A stretch of DNA of 27,996 nt from VRUE01 sp033856275 (GCA_033856275.1 JAWVFJ010000035.1:1-27996); one strand, 5' to 3'; positions 1-7,375 are shown, counted from the first letter of the stretch. A program made the numbers and translations. Notes: a model not told the origin generated them from the sequence alone.

Positions 1-641
1 CCCAGCAGCACCGGGTTGTTCTTGGTGCGGCGGGAGAGGATCTGCATGATCCGCTCGATCTCGGTCTCGCGACCGATCACGGGGTCGAGCTTGCCCTCCT
101 CGGCGAGCTTGGTCAGGTTGCGGCCGAACTGGTCGAGCAGCTTCGAGGACTTTTTGCCCTCGCCGGAGCCGCCGCCGCCGGGACCGCCACCCTGGCGCCG
201 TCCGCCGGGGCCGGAGAGCATCCGGATCACCTCGTTGCGGATCTTGTCCGAGTCGGCGTCGAAGTCGAGCAGGATGCGGGCGGCAACGCCCTCGTTCTCA
301 CGCACGAGACCGAGCAGGATGTGCTCGGTGCCGATGTAGTTGTGGCCGAGCGAGAGCGCCTCGCGCAGCGCCAGCTCGAGGACCTTCTTGGCGCGCGGCG
401 TGAACGGGATCTGACCGGAGGTGACCTCCTCACCGGAACCGACGATGCGGACGACCTGCGAGCGGACGCGCTCGGTGGTGATGTCGAGCGACTCGAGGAC
501 GCGGGCGGCGAGCCCCTCCTCCTCGCGCAGCAGTCCCAGCAGGATGTGCTCGGTGCCGATGTAGTTGTGCTTCAGCGTGCGCGCCTCTTCCTGGGCCAGG
601 ACGACTACTTGACGGGCTCGCTCTGTGAATCGCTCGAACAA
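1..641 (-). CDS. clpC: ClpC, AAA+ unfoldase of the Clp protease (N-terminal part; runs off the window)
   Basis: ClpC is the Hsp100 ATPase that unfolds substrates and feeds them to ClpP. About 213 N-terminal codons are present. The protein opens FERFTERARQVVVLAQEEAR and has two Clp_N repeats, each with the phrase HNYIGTEHILLGL (roughly residues 24-36 and 99-111). A glycine-rich linker follows (GGRRQGGGPGGGGSGEGKK, about residues 150-168), then the start of the first AAA+ module (LDPVIGRETEIERIMQILSRRTKNNPVLLG). The start must be TTG at 641-639: an in-frame TAG lies at 653-651, no ATG or GTG intervenes, and the upstream GAGAGG can act as ribosome binding site. It lies downstream of lysS on the same strand. 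No ctsR or mcsAB is next to it, and I see no CIRCE, HAIR or CtsR operator upstream. Confidence 0.96.
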   Translation of the reverse strand, partial: MFERFTERARQVVVLAQEEARTLKHNYIGTEHILLGLLREEEGLAARVLESLDITTERVRSQVVRIVGSGEEVTSGQIPFTPRAKKVLELALREALSLGHNYIGTEHILLGLVRENEGVAARILLDFDADSDKIRNEVIRMLSGPGGRRQGGGPGGGGSGEGKKSSKLLDQFGRNLTKLAEEGKLDPVIGRETEIERIMQILSRRTKNNPVLL

Positions 642-796
642 AAAGCCTCTCTATCTACTCAACGCTGCATCGCCGAGTAAGTATCGGTGGGCGCCCTTCG
701 GTTATCGGCAAGCGCCTATGTGCCCCTAACACGATACCGAGAGCGTCCGCCCGGCCCCGCCCCGCAAAAAAGCGCTCAGAGCGATCTTCCAGGCCG

Positions 797-843
797 TTCC
801 GGTGCGCTTTATCCCTCAATGGACCGGATAAGGCGCGCCGGAA
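797..843 (-). repeat. 18-bp inverted repeat between lysS and clpC (terminator or leader hairpin)
   Basis: Arms are 797-814 (TTCCGGTGCGCTTTATCC) and 826-843 with an 11-nt loop. Sixteen of 18 positions are Watson-Crick pairs. The other two are T-G, so pairing is complete with wobbles in plus-strand RNA, but they become C-A mismatches in the minus-strand RNA that lysS would produce. It begins 8 nt after the lysS stop. A separate small minus-strand hairpin (CGCT-CTG-AGCG) followed by six T lies near 772-786. The pair could end lysS transcription before clpC. Confidence 0.6.
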
Positions 844-851
844 GCGGGAGG

Positions 852-2330
852 CTAGGAGCGCATCGCGGGGAAGAGCACGACCTCGCGCACGCTCTTGGCG
901 CCGGTCAGCAGCATGACGAGGCGGTCGATGCCGATCCCGACGCCACCCGTCGGCGGCATGCCCTGTTCGAGCGCGGCGACGAAATCCTCGTCATAGGGCT
1001 GCGCCTCCTCGTCGCCCCGCTCAAGCTCGGTGGCCTGCTGCTCGAAGCGGCGGCGCTGCTCGTCGGGGTCGTTGAGCTCGCTGAAGCCGTTGGCGATCTC
1101 CATGCCGCCGGCGAACGCCTCGAAGCGCTCGACCAGGCCCTCCTCGGAGCGGTGTGACTTGGCAAACGGCGAGAGCTCGACCGGGTAGTCGAGCACGAAG
1201 GTGGGTTGGATCAGCTCCGGCTCCACCGACCTGGAGAGCAGTCCGTCGACCAGCTTGCCCCAGCCCTCCTCGGGGTCCGGCTCGGTTTCCATCGCCGCGG
1301 CAAGCGCCTCCCGAGTCGGGTGCTCGGCGATGTCAATCCCGCTGCGCTCACGGATTGCCTCGCGGAAGGTCACCCGCTTCCAGGGCGGCGCGAAGTCGAT
1401 CGAGGCACCATCGCGCTCGACGACGGTGGTCCCGAGCACGCGCTCGGCAACCTCGGCGACCATCGTCTCCACCCGGTGCGCCGTGGCCGAGTAGTCCGAG
1501 CACGCCTCGTACCACTCGAGCATCGTGAACTCGGGGTTGTGCTTGTGCGAGATCCCCTCGTTGCGGAAGTCCTTGCCGAGCTCGTAGACCCTGTCGATGC
1601 CGCCGACGACGAGCCGCTTCAGATAGAGCTCGGTGGCGATACGCAGGTAGAGGTCGCGGTCGAGGGCGTTGTGGTGAGTGGTGAAGGGTCGCGCCAGGGC
1701 GCCGCCGTAGAGCGGCTGCAGGACCGGCGTCTCGACCTCGACGAAGCCGCGCTCGTCGAGCCAGCGACGCACCTCACTGACCGTGCGGGCGCGCAGCGTG
1801 AAGAGGCGGCGGCTGTCCTCGTTGGCGATCAGATCGAGCTCGCGCTGGCGGTAGCGCGTCTCGACGTCCTCGAGGCCGTGGAACTTGTCGGGCGGCGGCC
1901 GCAGGCTCTTGGCCAGCAGCCGCCAGTGGTCGATCGCCAGCGAGAGCTCGCCGCCGCGGCGCGTCGCCAGCGCGGCGCCCTCGACCCCGATGATGTCTCC
2001 CAGGTCGAGGTCGACCAGCACCTCGTAGGGCTCCTCGCCGAGCAGATCCTCGCGAGCGTGCAGCTGGATCTGGCCGCTGGCGTCGCGCAGGTCGAGAAAG
2101 CAGGCCTTGCCGTGGCCGCGGCGGCCGACCAGCCGACCTGCAACACGATGGCGCGACTCCGTCTCGATCCCAGGCGCCAGCCCCTCATGCGCCGCCCGCA
2201 CCTCCCCGATCTCCTCCCGATCGACGAACTCAGGAGGAAACGGATCGACCCCCGCATCCCGAAGCCGCTCCAACTTCTCCCGCCGGTCACGGAGAACGTC
2301 TGAGATTTCAGCTTTTTCAGTCTCGCCCAT
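852..2330 (-). CDS. lysS: Lysyl-tRNA synthetase, class II
   Basis: Charges tRNA-Lys with lysine using ATP in the cytosol. The 492-residue length is normal for class II LysRS. The N-terminal OB-fold anticodon-binding domain covers roughly residues 55-150 (VAGRLVGRRGHGKACFLDLRD). The catalytic domain follows with motif 2 around FRNEGISHKHNPEFTMLEWYEA and motif 3 near the C-terminus (GVGIGIDRLVMLLTGAKSVREV), ending in the typical LFPAMR. The ATG at 2330 is the first in frame. The 149-nt space to greA is occupied by a long nested inverted repeat, so lysS may have its own promoter or a structured leader. A TTGACG hexamer lies about 28 nt before the start, but I see no good -10 after it. Confidence 0.97.
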   Translation of the reverse strand: MGETEKAEISDVLRDRREKLERLRDAGVDPFPPEFVDREEIGEVRAAHEGLAPGIETESRHRVAGRLVGRRGHGKACFLDLRDASGQIQLHAREDLLGEEPYEVLVDLDLGDIIGVEGAALATRRGGELSLAIDHWRLLAKSLRPPPDKFHGLEDVETRYRQRELDLIANEDSRRLFTLRARTVSEVRRWLDERGFVEVETPVLQPLYGGALARPFTTHHNALDRDLYLRIATELYLKRLVVGGIDRVYELGKDFRNEGISHKHNPEFTMLEWYEACSDYSATAHRVETMVAEVAERVLGTTVVERDGASIDFAPPWKRVTFREAIRERSGIDIAEHPTREALAAAMETEPDPEEGWGKLVDGLLSRSVEPELIQPTFVLDYPVELSPFAKSHRSEEGLVERFEAFAGGMEIANGFSELNDPDEQRRRFEQQATELERGDEEAQPYDEDFVAALEQGMPPTGGVGIGIDRLVMLLTGAKSVREVVLFPAMRS

Positions 2331-2359
2331 GAACGAGTGCGAGCCTATCGAGCGTCAAG

Positions 2360-2471
2360 AGCCAAACCCGGCAGGGGTGAAGCGCCTTGTACTTTTTCGG
2401 CAATTCCTCACGGCGCCAGCCCAGCGCGGTTCCATCGAAAAAGTTAAGCGGAACCCCTGCCGGGTTTGGCT
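2360..2471. repeat. 112-bp nested palindrome between greA and lysS
   Basis: Outer arms are a perfect 19-bp inverted repeat, 2360-2378 (AGCCAAACCCGGCAGGGGT) and 2453-2471. Inside the 74-nt loop is a second perfect inverted repeat, ACTTTTTCG at 2391-2399 and CGAAAAAGT at 2436-2444. The innermost part has further GGCGCC/GCGC complementarity. It begins 8 nt after the greA stop codon and ends 29 nt before the lysS start. In RNA it would form a long interrupted stem on either strand. It may be a terminator, a lysS leader structure or a small non-coding palindromic element. Confidence 0.75.
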
Positions 2472-2479
2472 CCGGCCAC

Positions 2480-2968
2480 CTAGGCCGTCTCGATCTTGGT
2501 GATCTTCAGTTTCTTCTTCGGCCCGCGCGGCACCTCGACCGAGACGATGTCGTTGCGCTTGTGGCCGAGCAGGGCTTTGCCGATCGGCGACTCGTTGGAG
2601 AGCTTGTGCTCCAGCGGGTCGGCCTCGGTCGAGCCGACGATCTGGAATTTCTGCGAATCGCCGGTCTTCTGGTCCTTGACGTGGACGATCGAGCCGAACT
2701 GCACTTCGTCGGTGCTGATGTCCTTCTCGTCGATGACGGTGGCGCGGCGCAGCCGCTCTTCGAGCTGGGCGATGCGCTGCTCGAGCAGCGCCTGCTCGTT
2801 CTTGGCGTCGTCGTACTCGGCGTTCTCGGAGATGTCGCCGAACTCACGCGCCTCCTTGATCCGCTCGGCGACCTCGCGCCGCTTCACGGTCGTGAGGTTT
2901 TCGATCTCCTCCTTGAGCTTCTCGAGGCCCTCGGGTGTGATGACGGACTGGCGACTCACTTTTGGCAC
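2480..2968 (-). CDS. greA: Transcription elongation factor GreA
   Basis: GreA enters the RNA polymerase secondary channel and stimulates cleavage of backtracked RNA. The 162 residues match the family. The N-terminal antiparallel coiled coil (about residues 10-85) carries the tip segment AREFGDISENAEYDDAKNEQ with the conserved acidic residues. The C-terminal FKBP-like domain shows FGSIVHVKD, IVGSTEADP and SNESPIGKALLGHKRND. The start is taken as GTG at 2968 (MPKVSRQ). A GAGG lies just 2 nt upstream, which is close, so the in-frame GTG three codons later (2959) is an alternative. A consensus TATAAT lies about 105 nt upstream, overlapping the dusB stop. Confidence 0.96.
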   Translation of the reverse strand: MPKVSRQSVITPEGLEKLKEEIENLTTVKRREVAERIKEAREFGDISENAEYDDAKNEQALLEQRIAQLEERLRRATVIDEKDISTDEVQFGSIVHVKDQKTGDSQKFQIVGSTEADPLEHKLSNESPIGKALLGHKRNDIVSVEVPRGPKKKLKITKIETA

Positions 2969-3015
2969 TACCTCGCTTTGGTGGATTGAGAACGGCCGAA
3001 ACGGCTCATAGACTC

Positions 3016-3040
3016 AAAAACGCCCAGGTGCGGTGGCGTT
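3016..3040 (-). terminator. Short hairpin with T-tract after dusB / in greA leader
   Basis: Reading the minus strand, AACGCC, a 10-nt loop and GGCGTT form a 6-bp stem (arms 3035-3040 and 3019-3024). Five T run from the end of the stem (3020-3016). This is the classical shape of a weak intrinsic terminator. It lies 34 nt after the dusB stop, so it can end the coaX-dusB transcript. Because the TATAAT at 3073-3078 is upstream of it, it would also sit in the greA leader and could attenuate that transcript. Confidence 0.5.
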
Positions 3041-3072
3041 CAGATCACCACACCAGGGCCGGAAGTCGCGGG

Positions 3073-3078
3073 ATTATA
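3073..3078 (-). promoter_or_regulatory. Consensus -10 (TATAAT) for greA
   Basis: A perfect TATAAT on the minus strand overlaps the dusB stop codon. It would start transcription near 3066 and give greA a leader of roughly 100 nt. No recognisable -35 is found at 16-18 bp. Confidence 0.45.
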
Positions 3079-4075
3079 GCGAGGGCGCTGGAGCGGCTAG
3101 ATCGGCGATCAGGCGGCGGGCCCGGGGCAAGTCGGCGCGGCGCTGCAACTCGTCGGCAAGCTCTGGCGAAGCGTCGAGCGACTCCATGTACCAGGGGTAG
3201 AACTTGCGCAGGTAGCGACCGGCGCGCTCGCGACCGAGGTGCTCCTCGGCGCTGTCGATCACCCAGAGCAGCTCAGCGACCACCTCGGCGCGATCCGGTG
3301 GCGACGTTCGCCGGCCGGTCAGCTCTTCGAAAACCCAGGGATTGCCCAGCGAGCCGCGGGCGATCATCACCGCGTCGGCACCCGACTCCTCATACGCGCG
3401 GCGCGCCGCAGCAGCGCTCTTGAGGCCGCCGGAGACGATCACCGGCACCTCGATCCGCTCGACCAGCTCGCGGGTGAGAGCGTAGTCGGGACTGCCTTTG
3501 TGGCCGACGGTGGCCGCCCGGGGGTGGAAGCCGATCGCGGCGACGCCGGCCTCCTCGACCAGGCGCACCGCCAACTCGAAACCGGAGCGGTCGCCGACTT
3601 CGATTCCCGAGCGCAGCTTGACCGTGACCGGCAGCTCGCCGCCCTCCACCGCGCCACGCGCCAGCGCCAGGGCCAGCCCGTGATCGCGCAACAGCTCGGC
3701 TCCCGCGCCCGTCTTGCGCACCTTGCGCACGGGGCAACCCATGTTGATGTCGATCAAGTCGGCGCCGGCCTCGGCGGCGACCGCAGCTGCCGAACGCATC
3801 ACCTCGGCGTCGTGCCCAAAGAGCTGGATCGAGACGGGATGCTCGTCGGGGTGGATCCGCATCAGCTCGCGCAGGGTGCGCTCGTTGCGGTGATGCAAGC
3901 CGAAGCTGGAGACCATCTCCGAGACGGCCAGTCCCGCCCCGTGCCGCTTCGCCTGCAGGCGAACGAACCAATTGCCGATGCCCGCCAGGGGGGCGAGCAG
4001 GACTCTGTTTTGAATCTCGACTCTGCCGATCCGGAAGGGATCAGTCAGGGGAGGCTGTCGGGATGTTGCGCTCAT
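3074..4075 (-). CDS. dusB: tRNA-dihydrouridine synthase, DusB-like
   Basis: FMN-dependent reduction of specific uridines in the tRNA D-loop to dihydrouridine. The 333 residues form a TIM barrel followed by a helical tRNA-binding domain. The N-terminus has PFRIGRVEIQNRVLLAPLAG. The active-site loop is DLIDINMGCPVRKVRKTGAGAELL, whose GCP cysteine is the proton donor in this family. Then come VTVKLRSG, FHPRAATVGHKG, VIVSGGLKS and VMIARGSLGNPWVFEE, the last two forming the flavin phosphate site. It starts inside the 3' end of coaX (35-nt overlap), indicating translational coupling. The segment before PFRIGR is not conserved in the family, so a later start is possible. Confidence 0.94.
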   Translation of the reverse strand: MSATSRQPPLTDPFRIGRVEIQNRVLLAPLAGIGNWFVRLQAKRHGAGLAVSEMVSSFGLHHRNERTLRELMRIHPDEHPVSIQLFGHDAEVMRSAAAVAAEAGADLIDINMGCPVRKVRKTGAGAELLRDHGLALALARGAVEGGELPVTVKLRSGIEVGDRSGFELAVRLVEEAGVAAIGFHPRAATVGHKGSPDYALTRELVERIEVPVIVSGGLKSAAAARRAYEESGADAVMIARGSLGNPWVFEELTGRRTSPPDRAEVVAELLWVIDSAEEHLGRERAGRYLRKFYPWYMESLDASPELADELQRRADLPRARRLIADLAAPAPSL

Positions 4076-4820
4076 AGATCAGGCGTAGCCCCTTGAGGGT
4101 AAGCATGTCGTCGACCTCCTCGATCGTTTCGGTGAAGGGGACGACGACCGAAGCGAGCCCGCCGGTGGCCAGCAACCGTGCCTCGCCAAGTTCTTCTTCG
4201 ATGCGGCGCACGAGGCCATCGATCAGGCCGGCGAAGCCGAAGACGAAGCCGGATTGAATTGCCGCCCGGCTCGAGCGCCCGATCGCCGCCTCGGGCTCGA
4301 CCAGGTCGATGCGGGTGATGCGGGCGGCCCGTTCGATCAGAGCGCTGAGCGAGATCTCCAGGCCGGGACCGATCGCGCCGCCGAGGTATGCGCCCTCGCT
4401 GGAGACGACGTCGATGTTGATCCCGGTGCCGAAATCGACCACTACGCAGGCATCCTGGAAGCGCTCGTATGCGGCAATCGCGTTGACTAGACGGTCGGCG
4501 CCAACCTCGAGTGGGTTGTCGATCCGGATTGGCATGCCGGTCTTCAAGCCGGGGCCGATCGTCAGGCATTTCGCCTTGAGGTAACGCTCGCTCAGCTGCT
4601 CGTATTGGGTGCCCAGCGGCGGCACCACCGAGGAGACGCAAACCGCGTCGATCTCCCCGAACGGCATTCCACAGAGCGTGAAGAGGCCGTTGATCCGCTC
4701 CGCCAGCTCGTCGCCGGTCGCGCCCGAGCGGGTCTGGAAGCGCCAGTGCTCGACCAGGCACTCGCCGTCGAAGACGCCCAGGTGCGTTTGCGTGTTGCCG
4801 ACGTCCACCGCGAGAAGCAC
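4041..4820 (-). CDS. coaX: Type III pantothenate kinase
   Basis: Phosphorylates pantothenate, the first committed step of coenzyme A synthesis. The 259 residues carry the ASKHA-fold signatures: phosphate-1 loop DVGNTQTHLGVF at residues 5-16, the DFGTGINIDVV segment, and YLGGAIGPGLEIS. These are diagnostic for CoaX rather than CoaA. The start is GTG at 4820. No Shine-Dalgarno is visible, and AATAAT sits 6 nt before the GTG, suggesting a leaderless mRNA. In many actinobacteria coaX follows panC/panD; here neither is present and a GST-like gene lies divergently upstream instead. Confidence 0.96.
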   Translation of the reverse strand: MLLAVDVGNTQTHLGVFDGECLVEHWRFQTRSGATGDELAERINGLFTLCGMPFGEIDAVCVSSVVPPLGTQYEQLSERYLKAKCLTIGPGLKTGMPIRIDNPLEVGADRLVNAIAAYERFQDACVVVDFGTGINIDVVSSEGAYLGGAIGPGLEISLSALIERAARITRIDLVEPEAAIGRSSRAAIQSGFVFGFAGLIDGLVRRIEEELGEARLLATGGLASVVVPFTETIEEVDDMLTLKGLRLIYERNIPTASPD

Positions 4821-4826
4821 GGCGCG

Positions 4827-4832
4827 ATTATT
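4827..4832 (-). promoter_or_regulatory. Candidate leaderless -10 for coaX (AATAAT)
   Basis: AATAAT on the minus strand is 5/6 to the -10 consensus and is followed by exactly 6 nt and then the coaX GTG. This would place the first base of the mRNA at the start codon. Confidence 0.4.
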
Positions 4833-4877
4833 CCCGGATTGGGCTCATACCGGCGGGCGGATTCGCCCGGCAGGGCC

Positions 4878-4883
4878 TAGGAT
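4878..4883 (+). promoter_or_regulatory. Candidate leaderless -10 for the GST-like gene (TAGGAT)
   Basis: TAGGAT fits TANNNT and is followed by 7 nt and GTG at 4891. It overlaps the alternative ATG at 4882-4884, which would then lie upstream of the transcription start. Confidence 0.4.
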
Positions 4884-4890
4884 GCCCTCC

Positions 4891-5646
4891 GTGGACGCTC
4901 GCCTTTACGTGATCCCCGCCTCGCACCCGAGCATCGCGGTCGCGCTGATGCTCGAACACAAGGGGATCGCGTACAAGCGCACCGACCTCTTCCCTGTGCT
5001 CTCCAAGGCCGTCGTTCGCGGCCTCGGCTTCCCCGCCAAAACAGTGCCGGCGTTGAAGATCGACGGTCGCAAGCTGCAGGGCTCCCGCGAGATCTCGCGG
5101 GAACTGGACGAGCTGCGACCCGAGCCCGCACTCTTTCCCGCCGACCCAGAGAAGCGCGCTGCCGTGGAAGAGGCCGAGCGCTTCGGCGACGAGGAGCTGC
5201 AACACCCGATTCGGCAGATCACCTGGTGGGCGATCAAGAAGGACAGCTCCTCGTTGCGCAGCTATTCCGAGGGGGCCAAGCTCGGCATCCCGATCGGCTT
5301 GGCGGTTCGCACCGCGGCTCCGATCGTCGCCCTCTCGGCCCGCTTCAACGAGGCGACCGACGAGAACGTGCGCCGCGATCTCGCCGCCCTGCCGGGCCTG
5401 CTCGACAAGGTCGACGCCTGGATAGAGGCCGGAGTCCTGGATGGCGAGCAGCTAAACGCCGCCGACTTCCAAATCGCGCCAAGCATCGCCCTGGCGATGA
5501 CCTACGACGACCTGCGGCCCGCGATCGCAAGCCGCCCCGCCGGCAAACTGGCCCAGCGCGTCGCGCCCAACTACCCAGGCAAATCGCCGCCGATCCTGCC
5601 ACCGGCCTGGCTGCAGCAGCTGCGCGACGTCACGACTACGGCCTAG
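4891..5646 (+). CDS. Glutathione S-transferase-like protein (thioredoxin-fold N-terminus)
   Basis: Probably a thiol transferase or a related binding protein. The N-terminal half has the GST pattern: ARLYVIPASHPSIAVALMLEHKGIAYKRTDL, then TVPALKIDGRKLQGSREISRELDE with the cis-Pro and the TVPAL/S-REI thiol-binding segment, and LFPADP ending the domain. The C-terminal half is all-helical, with LLDKVDAWIEAGVLDGEQLNAADFQIAPSIAL matching the GST C-domain. I chose GTG at 4891 (251 residues) because the upstream TAGGAT would make it leaderless. ATG at 4882 adds three residues. The stop interlocks with folK in a shared CTAG. Actinobacteria usually lack glutathione, so the true cosubstrate is uncertain. 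Confidence 0.85.
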   Translation: MDARLYVIPASHPSIAVALMLEHKGIAYKRTDLFPVLSKAVVRGLGFPAKTVPALKIDGRKLQGSREISRELDELRPEPALFPADPEKRAAVEEAERFGDEELQHPIRQITWWAIKKDSSSLRSYSEGAKLGIPIGLAVRTAAPIVALSARFNEATDENVRRDLAALPGLLDKVDAWIEAGVLDGEQLNAADFQIAPSIALAMTYDDLRPAIASRPAGKLAQRVAPNYPGKSPPILPPAWLQQLRDVTTTA

Positions 5647-6137
5647 CTCAGCGAGCCGGTGCGCTCGGCGCGCTGGCCTGACCCCAGCGCCTCCAGCAGG
5701 TCGGCGATGCGCTCGCCATCAGGGAGGGTCAGCTCTGGATCTATCTCCAGCAAGGGTGCGAGGACGAAGCGGCGACTGCTCACCTCGGGGTGGGGCAGCG
5801 TGAGCCGCTCGGTCGAAAGCTCGAGATCGCCGAGCAGGAGCAGATCGACGTCGAGGGGGCGGGGACTGTGGCGCGGCGCATCGAGGACGCGGCCGCGGGA
5901 GACCTCGATCTCCTTACAGAAATCCAGCAGCGCTTCCGGTTCGAGATCGGTGCAAATGCGGATCGCGGCATTGAGGAAGTCGGCTTGATCGAGCACCTCG
6001 CCGATTGGCTCGGTCTCGTATGTGGAGGAGGTCGCATCGACCTCGACCCCGCGTTCGCCCAGCATCTCGATCGCAGCCCGCAGGTGAGACTCGCGGTCGC
6101 CGACGTTGGAGCCCAGGCCGAGGTAACCGATCCTCAC
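5643..6137 (-). CDS. folK: 2-amino-4-hydroxy-6-hydroxymethyldihydropteridine pyrophosphokinase
   Basis: Transfers pyrophosphate from ATP to 6-hydroxymethyl-dihydropterin, making the substrate for FolP. The 164 residues show the HPPK hallmarks: YLGLGSNVGDRESHLRAAI at the N-terminus, SSTYETEPIG, FLNAAIRICTDLEPEALL, and the signature PRPLDVDLLLLGDL followed by LTLPHPEVSSRRFVLAPLLEI. It is the last gene of folP-folB-folK, 8 nt after folB. Its TAG stop shares the palindrome CTAG (5643-5646) with the convergent GST-like gene, leaving no room for a dedicated terminator. Confidence 0.96.
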   Translation of the reverse strand: MRIGYLGLGSNVGDRESHLRAAIEMLGERGVEVDATSSTYETEPIGEVLDQADFLNAAIRICTDLEPEALLDFCKEIEVSRGRVLDAPRHSPRPLDVDLLLLGDLELSTERLTLPHPEVSSRRFVLAPLLEIDPELTLPDGERIADLLEALGSGQRAERTGSLS

Positions 6138-6145
6138 GACTCTGG

Positions 6146-6568
6146 CTAGCTCGCTTCCGCGTCGTCCTCATCAGGCTCTTCAGAGCGCTCTTGGACGACC
6201 TCAACGGCGACCTCCTGGATTGCCAGTGGCAGAGGCGGCTCGGGCTTGGCGGCGCGGACCCGGACCGACTCGCAGCCGTAGCGTTCCATCAACCGCTCGC
6301 CGACGACCTGCGCGAGGCGCTCCAGGGTGCGGTAGCTGCGCTCGGTCGCGGCAAGGGCGACGATGTCGCAGACCTCGGCGTAGTCGACCGTATCCTCGAT
6401 CCGGTCGGTGAGTACGGCGTCGCAGTCGGGCACGTCGAAGGAGACGTCGAACTCGAGCCGCTGGCCGACCTCCTGCTCGGAGTCGCTGACGCCGTGGTGG
6501 GTGTAGATCGAGAGTCCACGCAACTCCACCTCAACCCGTGACTCGAACCCGTTGCCATGTGCCTCCAT
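6146..6568 (-). CDS. folB: Dihydroneopterin aldolase
   Basis: Cleaves 7,8-dihydroneopterin to 6-hydroxymethyl-dihydropterin and glycolaldehyde in folate synthesis. The 140-residue protein has the family pattern: GLSIYTHHGVSDSEQEVGQRLEFDVSF, with the conserved Glu of the EQEVGQ segment that binds the pterin, DTVDYAEVCDIV, LERLAQVVGERLM, and VRVRAAKPEPPLP containing the catalytic lysine. The C-terminal tail (EERSEEPDEDDAEAS-like, acidic) goes beyond the core fold. It begins 9 nt after folP and is 8 nt before folK, an unmistakable operon. There are two Met codons near the N-terminus; the first (6568) is used. Confidence 0.95.
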   Translation of the reverse strand: MEAHGNGFESRVEVELRGLSIYTHHGVSDSEQEVGQRLEFDVSFDVPDCDAVLTDRIEDTVDYAEVCDIVALAATERSYRTLERLAQVVGERLMERYGCESVRVRAAKPEPPLPLAIQEVAVEVVQERSEEPDEDDAEAS

Positions 6569-6577
6569 AGAAGGAAC

Positions 6578-7363
6578 CTACCCAAGGATGGCCCTGGTGA
6601 CGGTGAGCGCCTCTGACATCTCGGCGACGTCGTGAACGCGCAGCACGTCGGCTCCCTCGGCAACGGCGAGCACAGACGAGGCGATCGAACCGCCGATCCG
6701 CTCGTCCACATCCGACCCGTCGACCTTGCCGATGAAGCTCTTGCGCGAAGCGCCGATCACCAATGGCCTTCCCAGCCCGCGCAACTCGCGCAGCCGCCGC
6801 AGCAGCTCCAGGTTGTGCTCGAGCGTCTTGCCAAACCCGATCCCCGGATCGAGCCAGATCCGCTCCTCGGCGACGCCCTCGTCAACGGCGAACTCCATTC
6901 GATTGGCCAGAAACGCCTTGACGTCATCGACCACATCGTCGTAAGCCGGATCGTCCTGCATCGTCCGCGGATTCCCCGGCATGTGCATCAAGACCACCCC
7001 GGCATCGCGCTCAGCACAGAGCGCCGCCATCCCCGGGTCACGCTGAAATGCCGTCACGTCATTGACGATCGTCGCCCCCACATCCAGCGCCGCCTCGGCG
7101 ACTGCAAGCTTTGACGTGTCAATCGACACGATCGTCTCCGGGGCCAGGCCGGCAACCACCGGCTCGATCCTGCGCATCTCCTCAGCCTCACCTACTTCGG
7201 TCGCTCCGGGCCGAGTCGATTCCCCACCCACATCCAAAACCTCCGCTCCGTCCCTAACAAGCTCCTCGCCATGCCGGATGGCCGCAGTCGGATCGAGGTA
7301 CTGCCCCCCATCCGAGAACGAATCCGGGGTGACGTTGACTACCCCCATCAGCTTCGGGTTCAT
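6578..7363 (-). CDS. folP: Dihydropteroate synthase
   Basis: Condenses 6-hydroxymethyl-dihydropterin pyrophosphate with p-aminobenzoate; the sulfonamide target. The 261-residue TIM barrel shows MGVVNVTPDSFSDGGQY (residues 6-22, diphosphate-binding loop), DVGGESTRPGA, VSIDTSKLAVAEAALDVGATIVNDV, LMHMPGNPRTMQ, WLDPGIGFGKTLEHN, IGASRKSFIG and LRVHDVAEM. All expected pterin- and phosphate-binding residues are recognisable. ATG at 7363 has no Shine-Dalgarno, and GATACT lies 6 nt upstream, so it may be leaderless and head the folP-folB-folK operon. The folE gene often found before it is absent; a nested palindrome fills the gap to ftsH. Confidence 0.97.
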   Translation of the reverse strand: MNPKLMGVVNVTPDSFSDGGQYLDPTAAIRHGEELVRDGAEVLDVGGESTRPGATEVGEAEEMRRIEPVVAGLAPETIVSIDTSKLAVAEAALDVGATIVNDVTAFQRDPGMAALCAERDAGVVLMHMPGNPRTMQDDPAYDDVVDDVKAFLANRMEFAVDEGVAEERIWLDPGIGFGKTLEHNLELLRRLRELRGLGRPLVIGASRKSFIGKVDGSDVDERIGGSIASSVLAVAEGADVLRVHDVAEMSEALTVTRAILG

Positions 7364-7369
7364 AAACGA

Positions 7370-7375
7370 AGTATC
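7370..7375 (-). promoter_or_regulatory. Candidate leaderless -10 for folP (GATACT)
   Basis: GATACT on the minus strand has the conserved A at position 2 and T at position 6 of a -10 element and is followed by exactly 6 nt and the folP ATG. No -35 is obvious. Confidence 0.35.

Noticed and set aside
642..796. CIRCE, HAIR or CtsR operator before clpC
   Set aside because: None of the consensus repeats (TTAGCACTC, CTTGAGT, AGTCAAA) is present.
1206..2303. 365-codon plus-strand ORF opposite lysS
   Set aside because: It lies entirely antisense to a certain lysS. Its translation is Asp/Arg/Leu-rich low complexity typical of a GC-rich reverse frame.
2331..2479. T-box or lysine riboswitch before lysS
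   Set aside because: No T-box sequence or lysine-riboswitch core is visible; the region is explained by the nested palindrome.
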